16,199 nt of DNA, taken from the NCBI GenBank assembly GCA_003555415.1, contig PWHX01000153.1, positions 1 to 16,199 on the forward strand. Direction: 5' to 3'. Of the stretch, positions 1 through 7,189 are shown one piece after another; position 1 is the first letter of the stretch, and each line of letters opens with the position of its first letter. Below the pieces are notes generated by a model. The model ran no database searches and had not been told where the DNA came from. It saw only the letters and a program-made list of their open reading frames with translations. The translations under genes and the position numbers were made by a program. The stretch is from Syntrophomonadaceae bacterium. GTDB taxonomy: Bacteria; Bacillota; Dethiobacteria; SKNC01.

Positions 1-1075
1 CAGGCAACAGTTGTACAAGTTGGGCCTCTGCTCCTCCAGCTTTCAGGGTGGAAGCAATAACACTACTATAAGCAGTTATGTGGCCCCCTGATTGAACAGC
101 GGCACTGTTTATATCACCACTAATTTCTATATTGCCTCCTGCCATAACAGCCATACCTTCGGAGATATTGCCTTTAATATTAATATCTCCTTGAAATCGG
201 AGGTTTCCTGTAGAGAGGTCAACATTTTTTTCATGAGTGAACCCACTGGAAACTTTAGTGGTCAAGGTTTTGCCTCTTTCCTCTACTATAGGGTAACCAT
301 TGGCAGCAGCCTTTACTGTCAGGCCTGAGGAGTCAAGGCGGGTTGTTTTGCCGGTGTGTATAACATAGTCTTTAGGCGGTTTGACCTTTATAGGGTTACC
401 GGTAACAGTGGTTCCGGGGGTGCCTTCAACCCCAGGCGTTTTCTTAAGTATAGGGGTTCCCAGTTCCACATATGGAATTTTAAGTATTTCCCGGTAGTCA
501 ACATTACCCTCCGGATCTATGCTGGGGGCTGTTTGAAACTCCTGTTTAAAACAATATTCAATAGAAGCGTCTGTACTGGGCTGGGGTGGTGTGCCCCGGG
601 CAATTTCTACCGGTTCCCCGGGAGGGGATTCCAGTGTTTTGGCAATAACATCTTTCATGATGCCGTAAGTTATCTTTTGCCTGTCCAGTTCTTTAAGGAT
701 ATCTTCTACTTTGAGGTCGTTTTCCTCAATGGTTTCTTCCCGTACAGTCAGGTAAAGGTCTTCTTTGGGGCTCTGATCGATTACTGAAAAAGTTTTCTTT
801 GTAGCAGGATTAGTTTCCAGGAAGGCAGATAGTTTATCCTTGGACAGGGTGACTTTAAACTCAGCCGGAGAGATAATTTCTTTCCGGGGTTCAATTTCGA
901 TTTTGTCCTCTGGACTGACAGGTGTTTCTTCAGTAATTTCTTTGTCATTTACCCGAAGGATTAAGTTGGGATCTGGAGTTAAGGAGGGATGTTTTTCTCC
1001 ATCTTGTTTCTCACTAAAAAATAATTTTTCATCTGCAATACCTATTTTGTACATGGCACTTTCTTTATTTTCCAT
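1..1075 (-). CDS. DUF342/FapA-family protein, C-terminus cut by window edge
   Basis: The start codon ATG lies at 1075-1073 on the minus strand behind the ribosome binding site AAAAGGAGCG. The frame stays open for 358 codons to the left edge, so the C-terminus is missing. The protein starts MENKESAMYKIGIADEKL. The middle carries the glycine- and proline-rich stretch of DUF342 (ELGTPILKKTPGVEGTPG near residue 200, then TVTGNPIK). The last 60 visible residues are a beta-helix-like run (GNISEGMAVMAGGNIEISG, then AAVQSGGHITAYSSV). Together these match the FapA/DUF342 family (COG1315). Family members occur in flagellar gene clusters of Firmicutes and Vibrio and are linked to flagellar assembly or cell-envelope organisation, but the biochemical role is poorly defined. 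Here the gene is divergent from the fliM-cheR operon and sits under a c-di-GMP riboswitch, which suggests a product made in response to c-di-GMP. Family assignment is strong; function is inference. Confidence 0.9.
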   Translation of the reverse strand, partial: MENKESAMYKIGIADEKLFFSEKQDGEKHPSLTPDPNLILRVNDKEITEETPVSPEDKIEIEPRKEIISPAEFKVTLSKDKLSAFLETNPATKKTFSVIDQSPKEDLYLTVREETIEENDLKVEDILKELDRQKITYGIMKDVIAKTLESPPGEPVEIARGTPPQPSTDASIEYCFKQEFQTAPSIDPEGNVDYREILKIPYVELGTPILKKTPGVEGTPGTTVTGNPIKVKPPKDYVIHTGKTTRLDSSGLTVKAAANGYPIVEERGKTLTTKVSSGFTHEKNVDLSTGNLRFQGDINIKGNISEGMAVMAGGNIEISGDINSAAVQSGGHITAYSSVIASTLKAGGAEAQLVQLLP

Positions 1076-1112
1076 TTTAAGCGCTCCTTTTAATTTTTTA
1101 TGGGCAGCAAAC

Positions 1113-1138
1113 AAAAAACTACCACGGCCATGGCAGCC
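1113..1138 (-). terminator. Intrinsic terminator, expression platform of the riboswitch
   Basis: On the minus strand CTGCCATGGCCGTGGTAG (1136-1119) folds as a 6-bp stem (CTGCCA with TGGTAG, one G-T pair, 6-base loop) and is followed at once by six T (1118-1113). Two further G-T pairs may extend its base. It lies between the riboswitch core and the start codon of the DUF342 gene. Its left arm is the 3' strand of the aptamer and its right arm overlaps the 3' strand of aptamer helix P1, so terminator and folded aptamer exclude each other. Confidence 0.72.
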
Positions 1139-1212
1139 GGCTATCATAGTGTATTTACTGTAGACCCATGGCTTTGCGTCCTTAACTTTCGTTAAGTTTG
1201 CCTTTCTCGTGC
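1122..1212 (-). promoter_or_regulatory. c-di-GMP-I (GEMM-I) riboswitch aptamer
   Basis: Read on the minus strand, the leader of the DUF342 gene carries the conserved GEMM-I elements in order: GGCAAAC (about 1202-1196), a perfect 6-bp hairpin CTTAAC-GAAA-GTTAAG with the GNRA tetraloop (1196-1181), GGACGCAAAGCC (about 1182-1171), then ATGGGTCT opening a second hairpin that closes with ATAGCCGGCTGCCAT (about 1144-1130). GGC at the 5' side pairs with GCC after GACGCAAA. CACG (1211-1208) can pair with CGTG (1126-1123) to close the base helix. This is the known arrangement of the class I cyclic di-GMP riboswitch, with a tetraloop and a receptor helix. The overlap with the terminator just downstream predicts that ligand binding allows read-through, a transcriptional ON switch. 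Aptamer identity is read directly from the motif; the switching direction is inferred. Confidence 0.9.
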
Positions 1213-1235
1213 AGCAGCATTATGCTATAGTTTGT

Positions 1236-1265
1236 ATTATATTACCTATTATTTAAATTCGTTAA
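1236..1265 (-). promoter_or_regulatory. Probable sigma-A promoter of the DUF342 gene
   Basis: On the minus strand a perfect -10 box TATAAT (1241-1236) follows TTAACG (1265-1260, four of six matches to TTGACA) at 18 bp spacing. The predicted start near 1229 places the aptamer about 18 bases into the transcript and gives a leader of about 154 bases, which fits a riboswitch-controlled gene. Confidence 0.55.
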
Positions 1266-1290
1266 AAAGGCGGTATTATCCTTCTATAAT
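1262..1290 (+). promoter_or_regulatory. Possible sigma-A promoter upstream of fliM
   Basis: On the plus strand TATAAT (1285-1290) is preceded at 17 bp by TTAAAA (1262-1267, four of six matches to TTGACA). Its -35 region overlaps the -35 region of the leftward promoter at 1260-1265, so the two may compete for polymerase. The sequence here is very AT-rich, so a chance match is possible. Confidence 0.35.
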
Positions 1291-1357
1291 ACATTAATAC
1301 CTTAAATATTCAAAATAAATTTTAAAATATTACTTAAACAAAGTTTTTAAAGTTCTT

Positions 1358-1383
1358 TAGAAATATTAATACATTACCGATAA
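1358..1383 (+). promoter_or_regulatory. Possible flagellar sigma-D/sigma-28 promoter of the fliM operon
   Basis: TAGA (1358-1361) and ACCGATAA (1376-1383), separated by 14 bases, resemble the sigma-D/FliA consensus TAAA-N15-GCCGATAA/T (three of four and seven of eight matches). A start near 1390 would leave about 40 bases before the preferred TTG start of fliM. An alternative ATG at 1399 would be almost leaderless from this promoter. Confidence 0.42.
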
Positions 1384-1428
1384 ATAACTATATGGGTAAT
1401 GAAGAATGTAAGTTTTGGGGGTGAGTTT

Positions 1429-2427
1429 TTGAAAGATGTATTATCCCAATCGGAAATAGATTCCCTTGTTTCAGCTCTAGATACTGGAGAAATAGAATCA
1501 GGCGAGCAAGAATTATCTTTAGAAGCAGAACAGGAAGTAAAAAAGTATGATTTCAGAAGGCCCAGCAAGTTTTCTAAAGAACAGATTAGGACCTTACAAA
1601 TAATACATGACAACTTTGCCCGGTCATTTGGGAACTACCTTTCGGCATATCTCCGGAATGTTGTACAAATAAAAGTCGTATCTGTAAGTCAGGTTAGTTA
1701 TGGTGAATTTATTAATTCTCTGCCTGTACCTACCCTTATGGCCGTATTAAATCTTTCACCAAATCTGGGGACGGCTGTTTTGGAAAGCAATCTTCAGTTT
1801 GTTTTCCCTATGATAGATCTTTTGTGCGGGGGAACAGGACAGGTTCCCAGTAATTTGAGAGAGCTTACGGAAATAGAACAGACTGTAATGCAAAGAGTTT
1901 ACTATAAAGTGTTGGATAATTTAAAGTATGCTTGGGAAGATTTTTATGAGTTAGAGCCAACTATAGATACTTTAGAAACTAATCCCCAGTATAACCAGGC
2001 ACTTTCTTCAAATGAAACAGTAGCCTTGATTACCCTTTCTACTAACATAGGTGACTCTCAGGGATTTATAAATATGTGTTATCCCTTTATAAGTTTAGAA
2101 TCGGCTATACCGCACCTTTCAGCGCAGCATTGGTTTAAAAATGTCAGCTCTAAAGAGCAGGGAGAGGAGAAGGGCCATTTAACTTCAAGGTTAAAAGAAG
2201 TGGAGGTAACTTTATCGGCTGTATTAGGGGAAGCAGTTATAAGTGTGGATGAGTTTGTAGAGCTGCAGGTGGGAGATGTTCTTCCCCTGGGAAGAAAGGT
2301 TGATAGTCAGCTAGACTTGTATGTAGGTAATAAATTGAAGTTTAAAGTTCAGCCAGGAACTTTAAACAAGAAAAATTCTGTACAAATAACCAGTTGGGCA
2401 GAGGAGGCAGAGGATAATCATGGATGA
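1429..2427 (+). CDS. fliM: Flagellar motor switch protein FliM
   Basis: FliM forms the middle of the cytoplasmic C-ring and receives CheY-P. From the TTG at 1429 the protein has 332 residues. Residues 3-13 (DVLSQSEIDSL) are the conserved N-terminal CheY-P-binding peptide. The middle CheC-like domain includes the FliM signature around VFPMIDLLCGGTGQ, and the C-terminal SpoA/FliN-like domain contains VELQVGDVLPLGRKVD. I prefer TTG 1429 because GGGGGTGA (1417-1424) sits four bases upstream and FliM proteins start just before the LSQxEID peptide. The ATG at 1399 would add ten residues and lacks a good ribosome binding site. This is the first gene of the switch/chemotaxis operon. The stop overlaps the start of fliN by 8 bases, so the two are translationally coupled. 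Confidence 0.95.
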   Translation: MKDVLSQSEIDSLVSALDTGEIESGEQELSLEAEQEVKKYDFRRPSKFSKEQIRTLQIIHDNFARSFGNYLSAYLRNVVQIKVVSVSQVSYGEFINSLPVPTLMAVLNLSPNLGTAVLESNLQFVFPMIDLLCGGTGQVPSNLRELTEIEQTVMQRVYYKVLDNLKYAWEDFYELEPTIDTLETNPQYNQALSSNETVALITLSTNIGDSQGFINMCYPFISLESAIPHLSAQHWFKNVSSKEQGEEKGHLTSRLKEVEVTLSAVLGEAVISVDEFVELQVGDVLPLGRKVDSQLDLYVGNKLKFKVQPGTLNKKNSVQITSWAEEAEDNHG

Positions 2428-2947
2428 TAATCAATTTTTATCCCAGGAAGAAATTGAAGCCCTGATAAAGGGGAGTAGCTCTGAAGACGCAGATGGAAAT
2501 GAAGCAAATGAGGAAAGTGAACACAAAGAAGTAAATGTTGAAAATATTGAATCAGAGCAGGAAGAAACAAAAGAAGGAAAAGTTGAAAAGGTAGAAAGCG
2601 AGCAGACATATAAGGAAAATTACAAAAAGACAAAAGGCATAAAAAAAGGAGTAAGCAGCAGCAAGAAACAATCCTCTGGCAACGGAAAGTCTAACCTGGA
2701 TTTAATACTGGATATTCCCCTGGAATTATCCGTTATTTTAGGCAACAGGGAAATAGAAATGAATGAATTACTGGGAATGAATACTGGAACCTTAATAGAG
2801 CTGGATAAGCTTGTTGACGAACAAGTGGAAATATATGTAAATAAAAAGCTGTTGGCCCGGGGAGAAATAGTTGCTATAGATGAGAATTATGGGGTTCGTA
2901 TTACAGATATAATAAAACCTGTGGAAAGGTTAAAGACTTTAAAATAA
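2420..2947 (+). CDS. fliN: Short FliN-type switch protein with a FliM/FliY-type N-terminal peptide
   Basis: The 175-residue product starts with MDDNQFLSQEEIEALIKG, the LSQ-EI-AL peptide found at the N-termini of FliM and FliY and known in those families to bind CheY-P. Residues about 20-90 are a charged, low-complexity linker, acidic first and then lysine-rich. Residues about 92-170 form a SpoA/FliN domain (LDIPLELSVILGNREIEM, then GTLIELDKLVDEQVEIYV) that packs at the base of the C-ring. No CheC-like phosphatase domain is present, unlike Bacillus FliY, which carries the peptide, a CheC-like domain and FliN in one chain. The gene overlaps fliM by 8 bases. The next gene encodes a second FliN domain, so the motor may contain two FliN-type subunits. 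FliN identity is secure; CheY-P binding by this peptide is inference. Confidence 0.92.
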   Translation: MDDNQFLSQEEIEALIKGSSSEDADGNEANEESEHKEVNVENIESEQEETKEGKVEKVESEQTYKENYKKTKGIKKGVSSSKKQSSGNGKSNLDLILDIPLELSVILGNREIEMNELLGMNTGTLIELDKLVDEQVEIYVNKKLLARGEIVAIDENYGVRITDIIKPVERLKTLK

Positions 2948-2981
2948 GAAATAGCTGTTCTTTTGAAAGAGAGGTATAGGT

Positions 2982-4817
2982 ATGTCTCCGTTAACAGAAA
3001 TGGAAAAGAGCGCAATATCAGAAGTTGGTAATATATCCATGGGGTCTTCTGCTACAGCTCTATCAACCCTTATTAATCAAAATGTAAATATCACTACTCC
3101 CCAGGTTAGCTATGGCACCTTAGAGGAAATTAAAAATAATTATCCTATTCCAAGTGTAGTTGTTGAGGTGGAATATATTGAGGGTCTGGCAGGTAACAAT
3201 GTGTTGATAGTAAAAGAAAGAGATGCAACTATTATTGCTAATCTAATGATGGGACAGGATCCGGAAACAGAAGTGGAAGAGCTGGACGAAGTTCAAATAA
3301 GTGCAGTAAGCGAGGCCATGAACCAGATGATGGGGTCTTCCTCTACTGCTATGGCAGAATTATTTGATATGCAGATTAATATTTCACATCCGGTAACAAA
3401 GTATATTAATTTGCAAAATTTAGAAAAAAGTGATAGTGAACTGGGGGAGACCCTGGTGACAATTACTTTTAAAATTGAGATTGGCGACCTCATTAACAGC
3501 GAACTATTGCTTCTGATACCTGAAAGTTTTGCCAAGGACGCTGCAGCAAAGCTTCTGCAAAAATTTGAAATGCCTGGAGAAGAGGCTGAGGCAGATTCTG
3601 AAGCAGATGTTGAAACAAAAGCTGATACAGAAGGCCAGCAGGAAAAGACGGAGGAAGATTTGTCAACAGGGGAAGATGAAACTTCTGGGGAAGCTTCCGT
3701 TGAAGAAATTCAAGAAAATCTTGTAAACGAAGCTGCTGCAGAGGAAGTTCCTGTAGAAGATGTCACCGTAGAAGAGGAGGAGGGTAAAAAGTTAACAGAT
3801 GATGAAATTGATGCCTTAAGTGAAATTGGAAACATATCTATGGGCTCTGCAGCTACTGCTTTATCAAATCTTTTGAATAAAAGAGTAAGTATTACTACCC
3901 CTACTTTTATGCTAACTGATCCGGAAACTGTAAAGAGTAATTATCCCATACCCTGTGTCATAGTTAATGTTCAATACTTAAAGGGTTTTTCAGGACAAAA
4001 TATGTTGGTTATAAAAGAGGAGGATGCCATTATAATTGCCGGCATCATGATGGGAGAGGATTTAAATCAACTTAAGGAGGGTCTGGATGAGATTCAGCTT
4101 AGCGCAGTAAGTGAGTCCATGAACCAGATGATGGGTTCAGCATCTACATCTATGGCTGATCTTTTCAATTTTACTGTAGATATTTCCCCGCCGCAATCTG
4201 TTTACAGACATTTAGGTGAGGATGAAGAAGAGTTTGATATATCATGTCTAGATGATGACTTAATTCAAATTTCTTTTCAAATGGAGATAGGCAATCTAAT
4301 TAATAGCGAAATTATACAGTTAATGCCGGTGGAATTTGGCAAAAAACTGGCTGCTCAGCTGCTGCAGAGTTTATCACCTGCAGAAGAGATAGAAGAGACA
4401 GAAGAGATAGAAGAGACAAGAGAAGACATTTCTTCTCAAAGCGTTGAGGCATTTCAAGAGGTTGAAAAAGGGCTGCCAGGTGAGGTCCCGGGGAAAGAGA
4501 CGGATTTCCAAGAGGAAAAGCCCGCTCAGTCATTTTTGGATACGATAAAAGGGGATTATAATATAGATTTAATCAGGGATTTGCCGGTTACAGTTTCAGG
4601 GCTTTTTGGTAAAACTACAATGAAAATGAAAGATGTTTTAGCGTTTGATCAGGGAACTGTAGTAGAGCTGGACAAGCTGGTGGGGGAACCGGTTGATATC
4701 TTGGCTAATGGCAAGCTGGTGGCCAGGGGAGAAATTGTAGTAATAGAAGAAGAATTTGGCATAAAAATAGTAGAAATTATAAAAACGGAATCTGATGCTG
4801 ATTTAAATTTAATATAA
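2982..4817 (+). CDS. fliY: FliY-like protein with tandem CheC phosphatase domains and a FliN domain
   Basis: The 611-residue protein has two CheC/FliY phosphatase domains (about 5-200 and 272-460) and a C-terminal SpoA/FliN domain (about 526-605). Acidic linkers lie at about 205-270 and 463-520. The CheC active-site pattern [DS]-x3-E-x2-N-x22-P occurs four times, each complete: S10/E14/N17/P40, S107/E111/N114/P137, D277/E281/N284/P307 and S374/E378/N381/P404. In known FliY and CheC such motifs dephosphorylate CheY-P, and FliY does this at the switch. Bacillus FliY has one such domain with two sites and is about 380 residues long, so this chain is larger by a duplication. The two copies differ at many positions, so the duplication is not recent. 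The usual FliY N-terminal LSQxEI peptide is absent and sits on the preceding fliN. The ATG follows AGAGAGGTATAGGT. Role and location are known for the family; four working sites are inferred. Confidence 0.93.
   Translation: MSPLTEMEKSAISEVGNISMGSSATALSTLINQNVNITTPQVSYGTLEEIKNNYPIPSVVVEVEYIEGLAGNNVLIVKERDATIIANLMMGQDPETEVEELDEVQISAVSEAMNQMMGSSSTAMAELFDMQINISHPVTKYINLQNLEKSDSELGETLVTITFKIEIGDLINSELLLLIPESFAKDAAAKLLQKFEMPGEEAEADSEADVETKADTEGQQEKTEEDLSTGEDETSGEASVEEIQENLVNEAAAEEVPVEDVTVEEEEGKKLTDDEIDALSEIGNISMGSAATALSNLLNKRVSITTPTFMLTDPETVKSNYPIPCVIVNVQYLKGFSGQNMLVIKEEDAIIIAGIMMGEDLNQLKEGLDEIQLSAVSESMNQMMGSASTSMADLFNFTVDISPPQSVYRHLGEDEEEFDISCLDDDLIQISFQMEIGNLINSEIIQLMPVEFGKKLAAQLLQSLSPAEEIEETEEIEETREDISSQSVEAFQEVEKGLPGEVPGKETDFQEEKPAQSFLDTIKGDYNIDLIRDLPVTVSGLFGKTTMKMKDVLAFDQGTVVELDKLVGEPVDILANGKLVARGEIVVIEEEFGIKIVEIIKTESDADLNLI
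4383..4418 (+). repeat. Perfect 18-base tandem duplication in the fliY linker
   Basis: The unit gaagagatagaagagaca occurs twice in direct succession (4383-4400 and 4401-4418). In frame it encodes EEIEET twice, in the acidic linker between the second CheC domain and the FliN domain. It looks like a recent slippage event that lengthens a flexible linker. Confidence 0.85.
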
Positions 4818-4838
4818 TGTGTAGAAGGGGGTGACGTC

Positions 4839-6788
4839 GTGAGTTTATCTGAATACAAAGATATGTTTGCATCTGAAGCGACAGAATATCTTCAAACTTT
4901 AAACAGCCGTATATTGGAGCTGGAGGAAGATCCGGAAAGCCTGTCTATTATAGACGAGATGTTTCGAGCTGCTCATAGCTTAAAGGGTATGGCCGGAACT
5001 ATTGGCTTTGAACAGATTGCTTCTTTAACCCACTGGATGGAAAGCTTGTTTGACCAGCTCAGGCAAAAGAATATATATGCAGAAAAACAATTAATAGATC
5101 TTTTGTTTGAATCCCTGGATGTTCTGGAAAAACTGTTGGATCAACCTGAAGACGAGGAAGAAGACATATCTGAAATAATCGATAAGCTGGGACAGGCTAT
5201 TAATGGAGCTGAAGAAGGAAATGGAGGAGAGGTAAAGTTTTGTGAAGGGGAAAAGGAGCCTGGGGACGATCTTGATGTAAAAATAAATAAGTCAACAGAA
5301 AAAGGAGATCAGGTTTACTTACTAACGGTTGAGCTGGATAAGGAATGCATTTTAAAATCCGTAAGGGCTTACATGGTATTAAAGGAGTTAGAGGAGCTGG
5401 GTCATATTATAAAATCCATTCCTGATGAGCAGGAGCTGGAGGAAGGCACCTTTGGTGACTCTTTTCAGGTTTATGCCCAAACCAAGGAGAAACCGGAGCT
5501 ATTAAAAAGTACTATAGAAGATATTTCAGAAATAAAAAGTGTCGATGTAAAAATTCATGAAGACTCTGAGACCAAGAAAAAAGAAAAAGGTTCTATGCTG
5601 GAAGAACAGCAAAAAGCCATTCTCAAGAAAACAGGGGAAAAAATTATCCGGGTTGAAACGGAAAAACTGGATGGGTTAATAGGTCTGGTGGGGGAATTGG
5701 TAGTAAACAGGACTGGAGTCCTGGAAATAAACAAATCCATTGATAATCCGGATCTTAACACTGCCCTGGAGCAATTAGACCTGATTACTACTAACTTACA
5801 GAATGCGGTTATGAAACTCCGTATGGTTCCTATAAAGCAGGTGTTTGATCGCTTCCCTCGCCTGGTAAGAGATTATAGCCAGGATAGGAACAAAAAGGTT
5901 GACCTGTTTATTGAAGGGGAAGAAACAGAACTGGATCGTTCTATTGTTAACATTATCGGTGAGCCTCTGGTTCATCTGTTAAGGAACGCTATGGACCACG
6001 GGATTGAGAGCTTAGAAGATAGAAAGCGTTTTAACAAAAAGGAAAGTGCTACAATAAATTTGTCTGCCCGGCACGAAGGAAGCTATATAGTTATTGAGGT
6101 GCAGGATGATGGACAGGGAATAGACCCAAAGAAAATTAAAGCCAAGGCTTTGGAGAAGGAGGTAAAGACTGCCGCTGAATTAGAACAAATGTCTGATAAT
6201 GAGATAAACATGTTAGTATTTAACAGTGGTTTTTCTACGGCGGAAGAAGTGACGGATGTTTCCGGTAGGGGAGTGGGCATGGATGCGGTCAGGTCTACTG
6301 TTGAGTCCTTGCACGGTGAGATAAATCTAGACACCAATGTAGGGGAAGGAACCAAGTGCAGTATTAAGCTTCCTTTAACCCTGGCCATAATTAAAGCAAT
6401 GCTGGTAAGGGTGGAAAATGAAGTTTTTGCCATTCCTATTGAGGCCATAAGGGAAAACATTTATATTTCCCCGAAAGATATTAATTCAGTGCAGAAGCAA
6501 AAGGTAATAACTTTTAGGGAGGAAATACTTCAGCTAGTTTCTCTTAGAACAAGGCTTCATTTGGCTGAAAAGGAAAAGGATGTGGGCAGCGATGGTTTTT
6601 ATTCCATAATTGTAGTGGAGTCAGGGGATAAGAAAGCCGGGTTAATAGTAGATGATTTTTTAGGACAGCAAGAAATCGTAATTAAATCTCTGGGTAAAAT
6701 CCTGGAGGGCTTAAATGGTATAGCAGGAGCTACGGTAATGGCAAATGGAGAGGTAGCTTTAATTCTGGACGTATCTACTTTAGTTTAA
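4839..6788 (+). CDS. cheA: Chemotaxis sensor histidine kinase CheA
   Basis: CheA autophosphorylates in response to receptors and passes phosphate to CheY and CheB. The 649-residue protein has all five domains. P1 (1 to about 105) contains the phospho-accepting His46 in RAAHSLKG. A P2-like response-regulator docking region spans about 155-240. P3, the dimerisation helices, includes LDGLIGLVGELVVNR near 277. P4, the ATPase, has the N-box LLRNAMDHG with Asn383, DDGQGID near 423-429 and GRGVGMDAV near 475. P5, the CheW-like receptor-coupling domain, spans about 515-649. The start is GTG at 4839 behind a strong AAGGGGGTGA (4825-4834). It lies 21 bases after fliY in the same operon. No cheW is present in the window, so the coupling protein must be encoded elsewhere. 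Confidence 0.97.
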   Translation: MSLSEYKDMFASEATEYLQTLNSRILELEEDPESLSIIDEMFRAAHSLKGMAGTIGFEQIASLTHWMESLFDQLRQKNIYAEKQLIDLLFESLDVLEKLLDQPEDEEEDISEIIDKLGQAINGAEEGNGGEVKFCEGEKEPGDDLDVKINKSTEKGDQVYLLTVELDKECILKSVRAYMVLKELEELGHIIKSIPDEQELEEGTFGDSFQVYAQTKEKPELLKSTIEDISEIKSVDVKIHEDSETKKKEKGSMLEEQQKAILKKTGEKIIRVETEKLDGLIGLVGELVVNRTGVLEINKSIDNPDLNTALEQLDLITTNLQNAVMKLRMVPIKQVFDRFPRLVRDYSQDRNKKVDLFIEGEETELDRSIVNIIGEPLVHLLRNAMDHGIESLEDRKRFNKKESATINLSARHEGSYIVIEVQDDGQGIDPKKIKAKALEKEVKTAAELEQMSDNEINMLVFNSGFSTAEEVTDVSGRGVGMDAVRSTVESLHGEINLDTNVGEGTKCSIKLPLTLAIIKAMLVRVENEVFAIPIEAIRENIYISPKDINSVQKQKVITFREEILQLVSLRTRLHLAEKEKDVGSDGFYSIIVVESGDKKAGLIVDDFLGQQEIVIKSLGKILEGLNGIAGATVMANGEVALILDVSTLV

Positions 6789-6817
6789 TTATTTAACTGT
6801 AGGAGGAGGAGTTTTGT

Positions 6818-7174
6818 ATGGCAACTATTTTAATTGTTGATGATACTGCTTTTATGAGAATGACATTAAAAAACATACTTGAAAAAAACGGTTACGAGGT
6901 GGTAGGGGAGGCTGAAGATGGTGTTCAGGCTATAGAAAAGTACAAGGAATTCAGCCCGGCATTGGTTACTATGGATATAACTATGCCCAACCTTGATGGC
7001 ATCTCAGCCATCAAAGAAATAGTCAAACACGACGCTGATGCCAAGATTGTAGTATGTAGTGCCATGGGCCAAAAGTCCCTAGTAATTGAAGCTTTAAATG
7101 CTGGAGCCAAGGATTTTATTGTAAAGCCCTTCCAGCCGGATAGGGTGCTGGATTCTTTAAAAAAGTTTCAATAA
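6818..7174 (+). CDS. cheY: Chemotaxis response regulator CheY
   Basis: CheY is a single receiver domain of 118 residues that carries phosphate from CheA to the flagellar switch. The acid pair Asp8/Asp9, the phospho-accepting Asp53 (in TMDITMPNLDG), Ser81 and Lys103 (in KPFQ) are all present. Nothing follows the receiver domain, as expected for CheY. The ATG at 6818 follows AGGAGGAGG at close range. The gene lies between cheA and cheC, and its product is the expected substrate of the phosphatase sites in CheC and the FliY-like protein. Confidence 0.97.
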   Translation: MATILIVDDTAFMRMTLKNILEKNGYEVVGEAEDGVQAIEKYKEFSPALVTMDITMPNLDGISAIKEIVKHDADAKIVVCSAMGQKSLVIEALNAGAKDFIVKPFQPDRVLDSLKKFQ

Positions 7175-7189
7175 TAAAGAGGTGATAGC

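Noticed and set aside
92..1163. Three rightward open frames of 78, 143 and 107 codons at the left end
   Set aside because: They lie antisense to one continuous leftward frame with clear DUF342/FapA family sequence and a good ribosome binding site; the rightward products resemble nothing known.
1374..1613. Leftward 79-codon frame across the fliM start
   Set aside because: It overlaps the conserved FliM N-terminus in antisense and has no recognisable product.
3293..3535. Possible frameshift or fusion of two genes at the tandem CheC domains
   Set aside because: The frame is continuous through both domains and the linker, with all four active-site motifs in the same frame, so this is a real tandem-domain protein.
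3529..3726. Rightward 65-codon frame inside fliY
   Set aside because: It is an alternative frame of the acidic Glu/Lys-coding linker; the FliY frame is clearly the real one.
6083..6460. Leftward 125-codon frame inside cheA
   Set aside because: It is antisense to the conserved CheA ATPase domain and is a reading-frame shadow.
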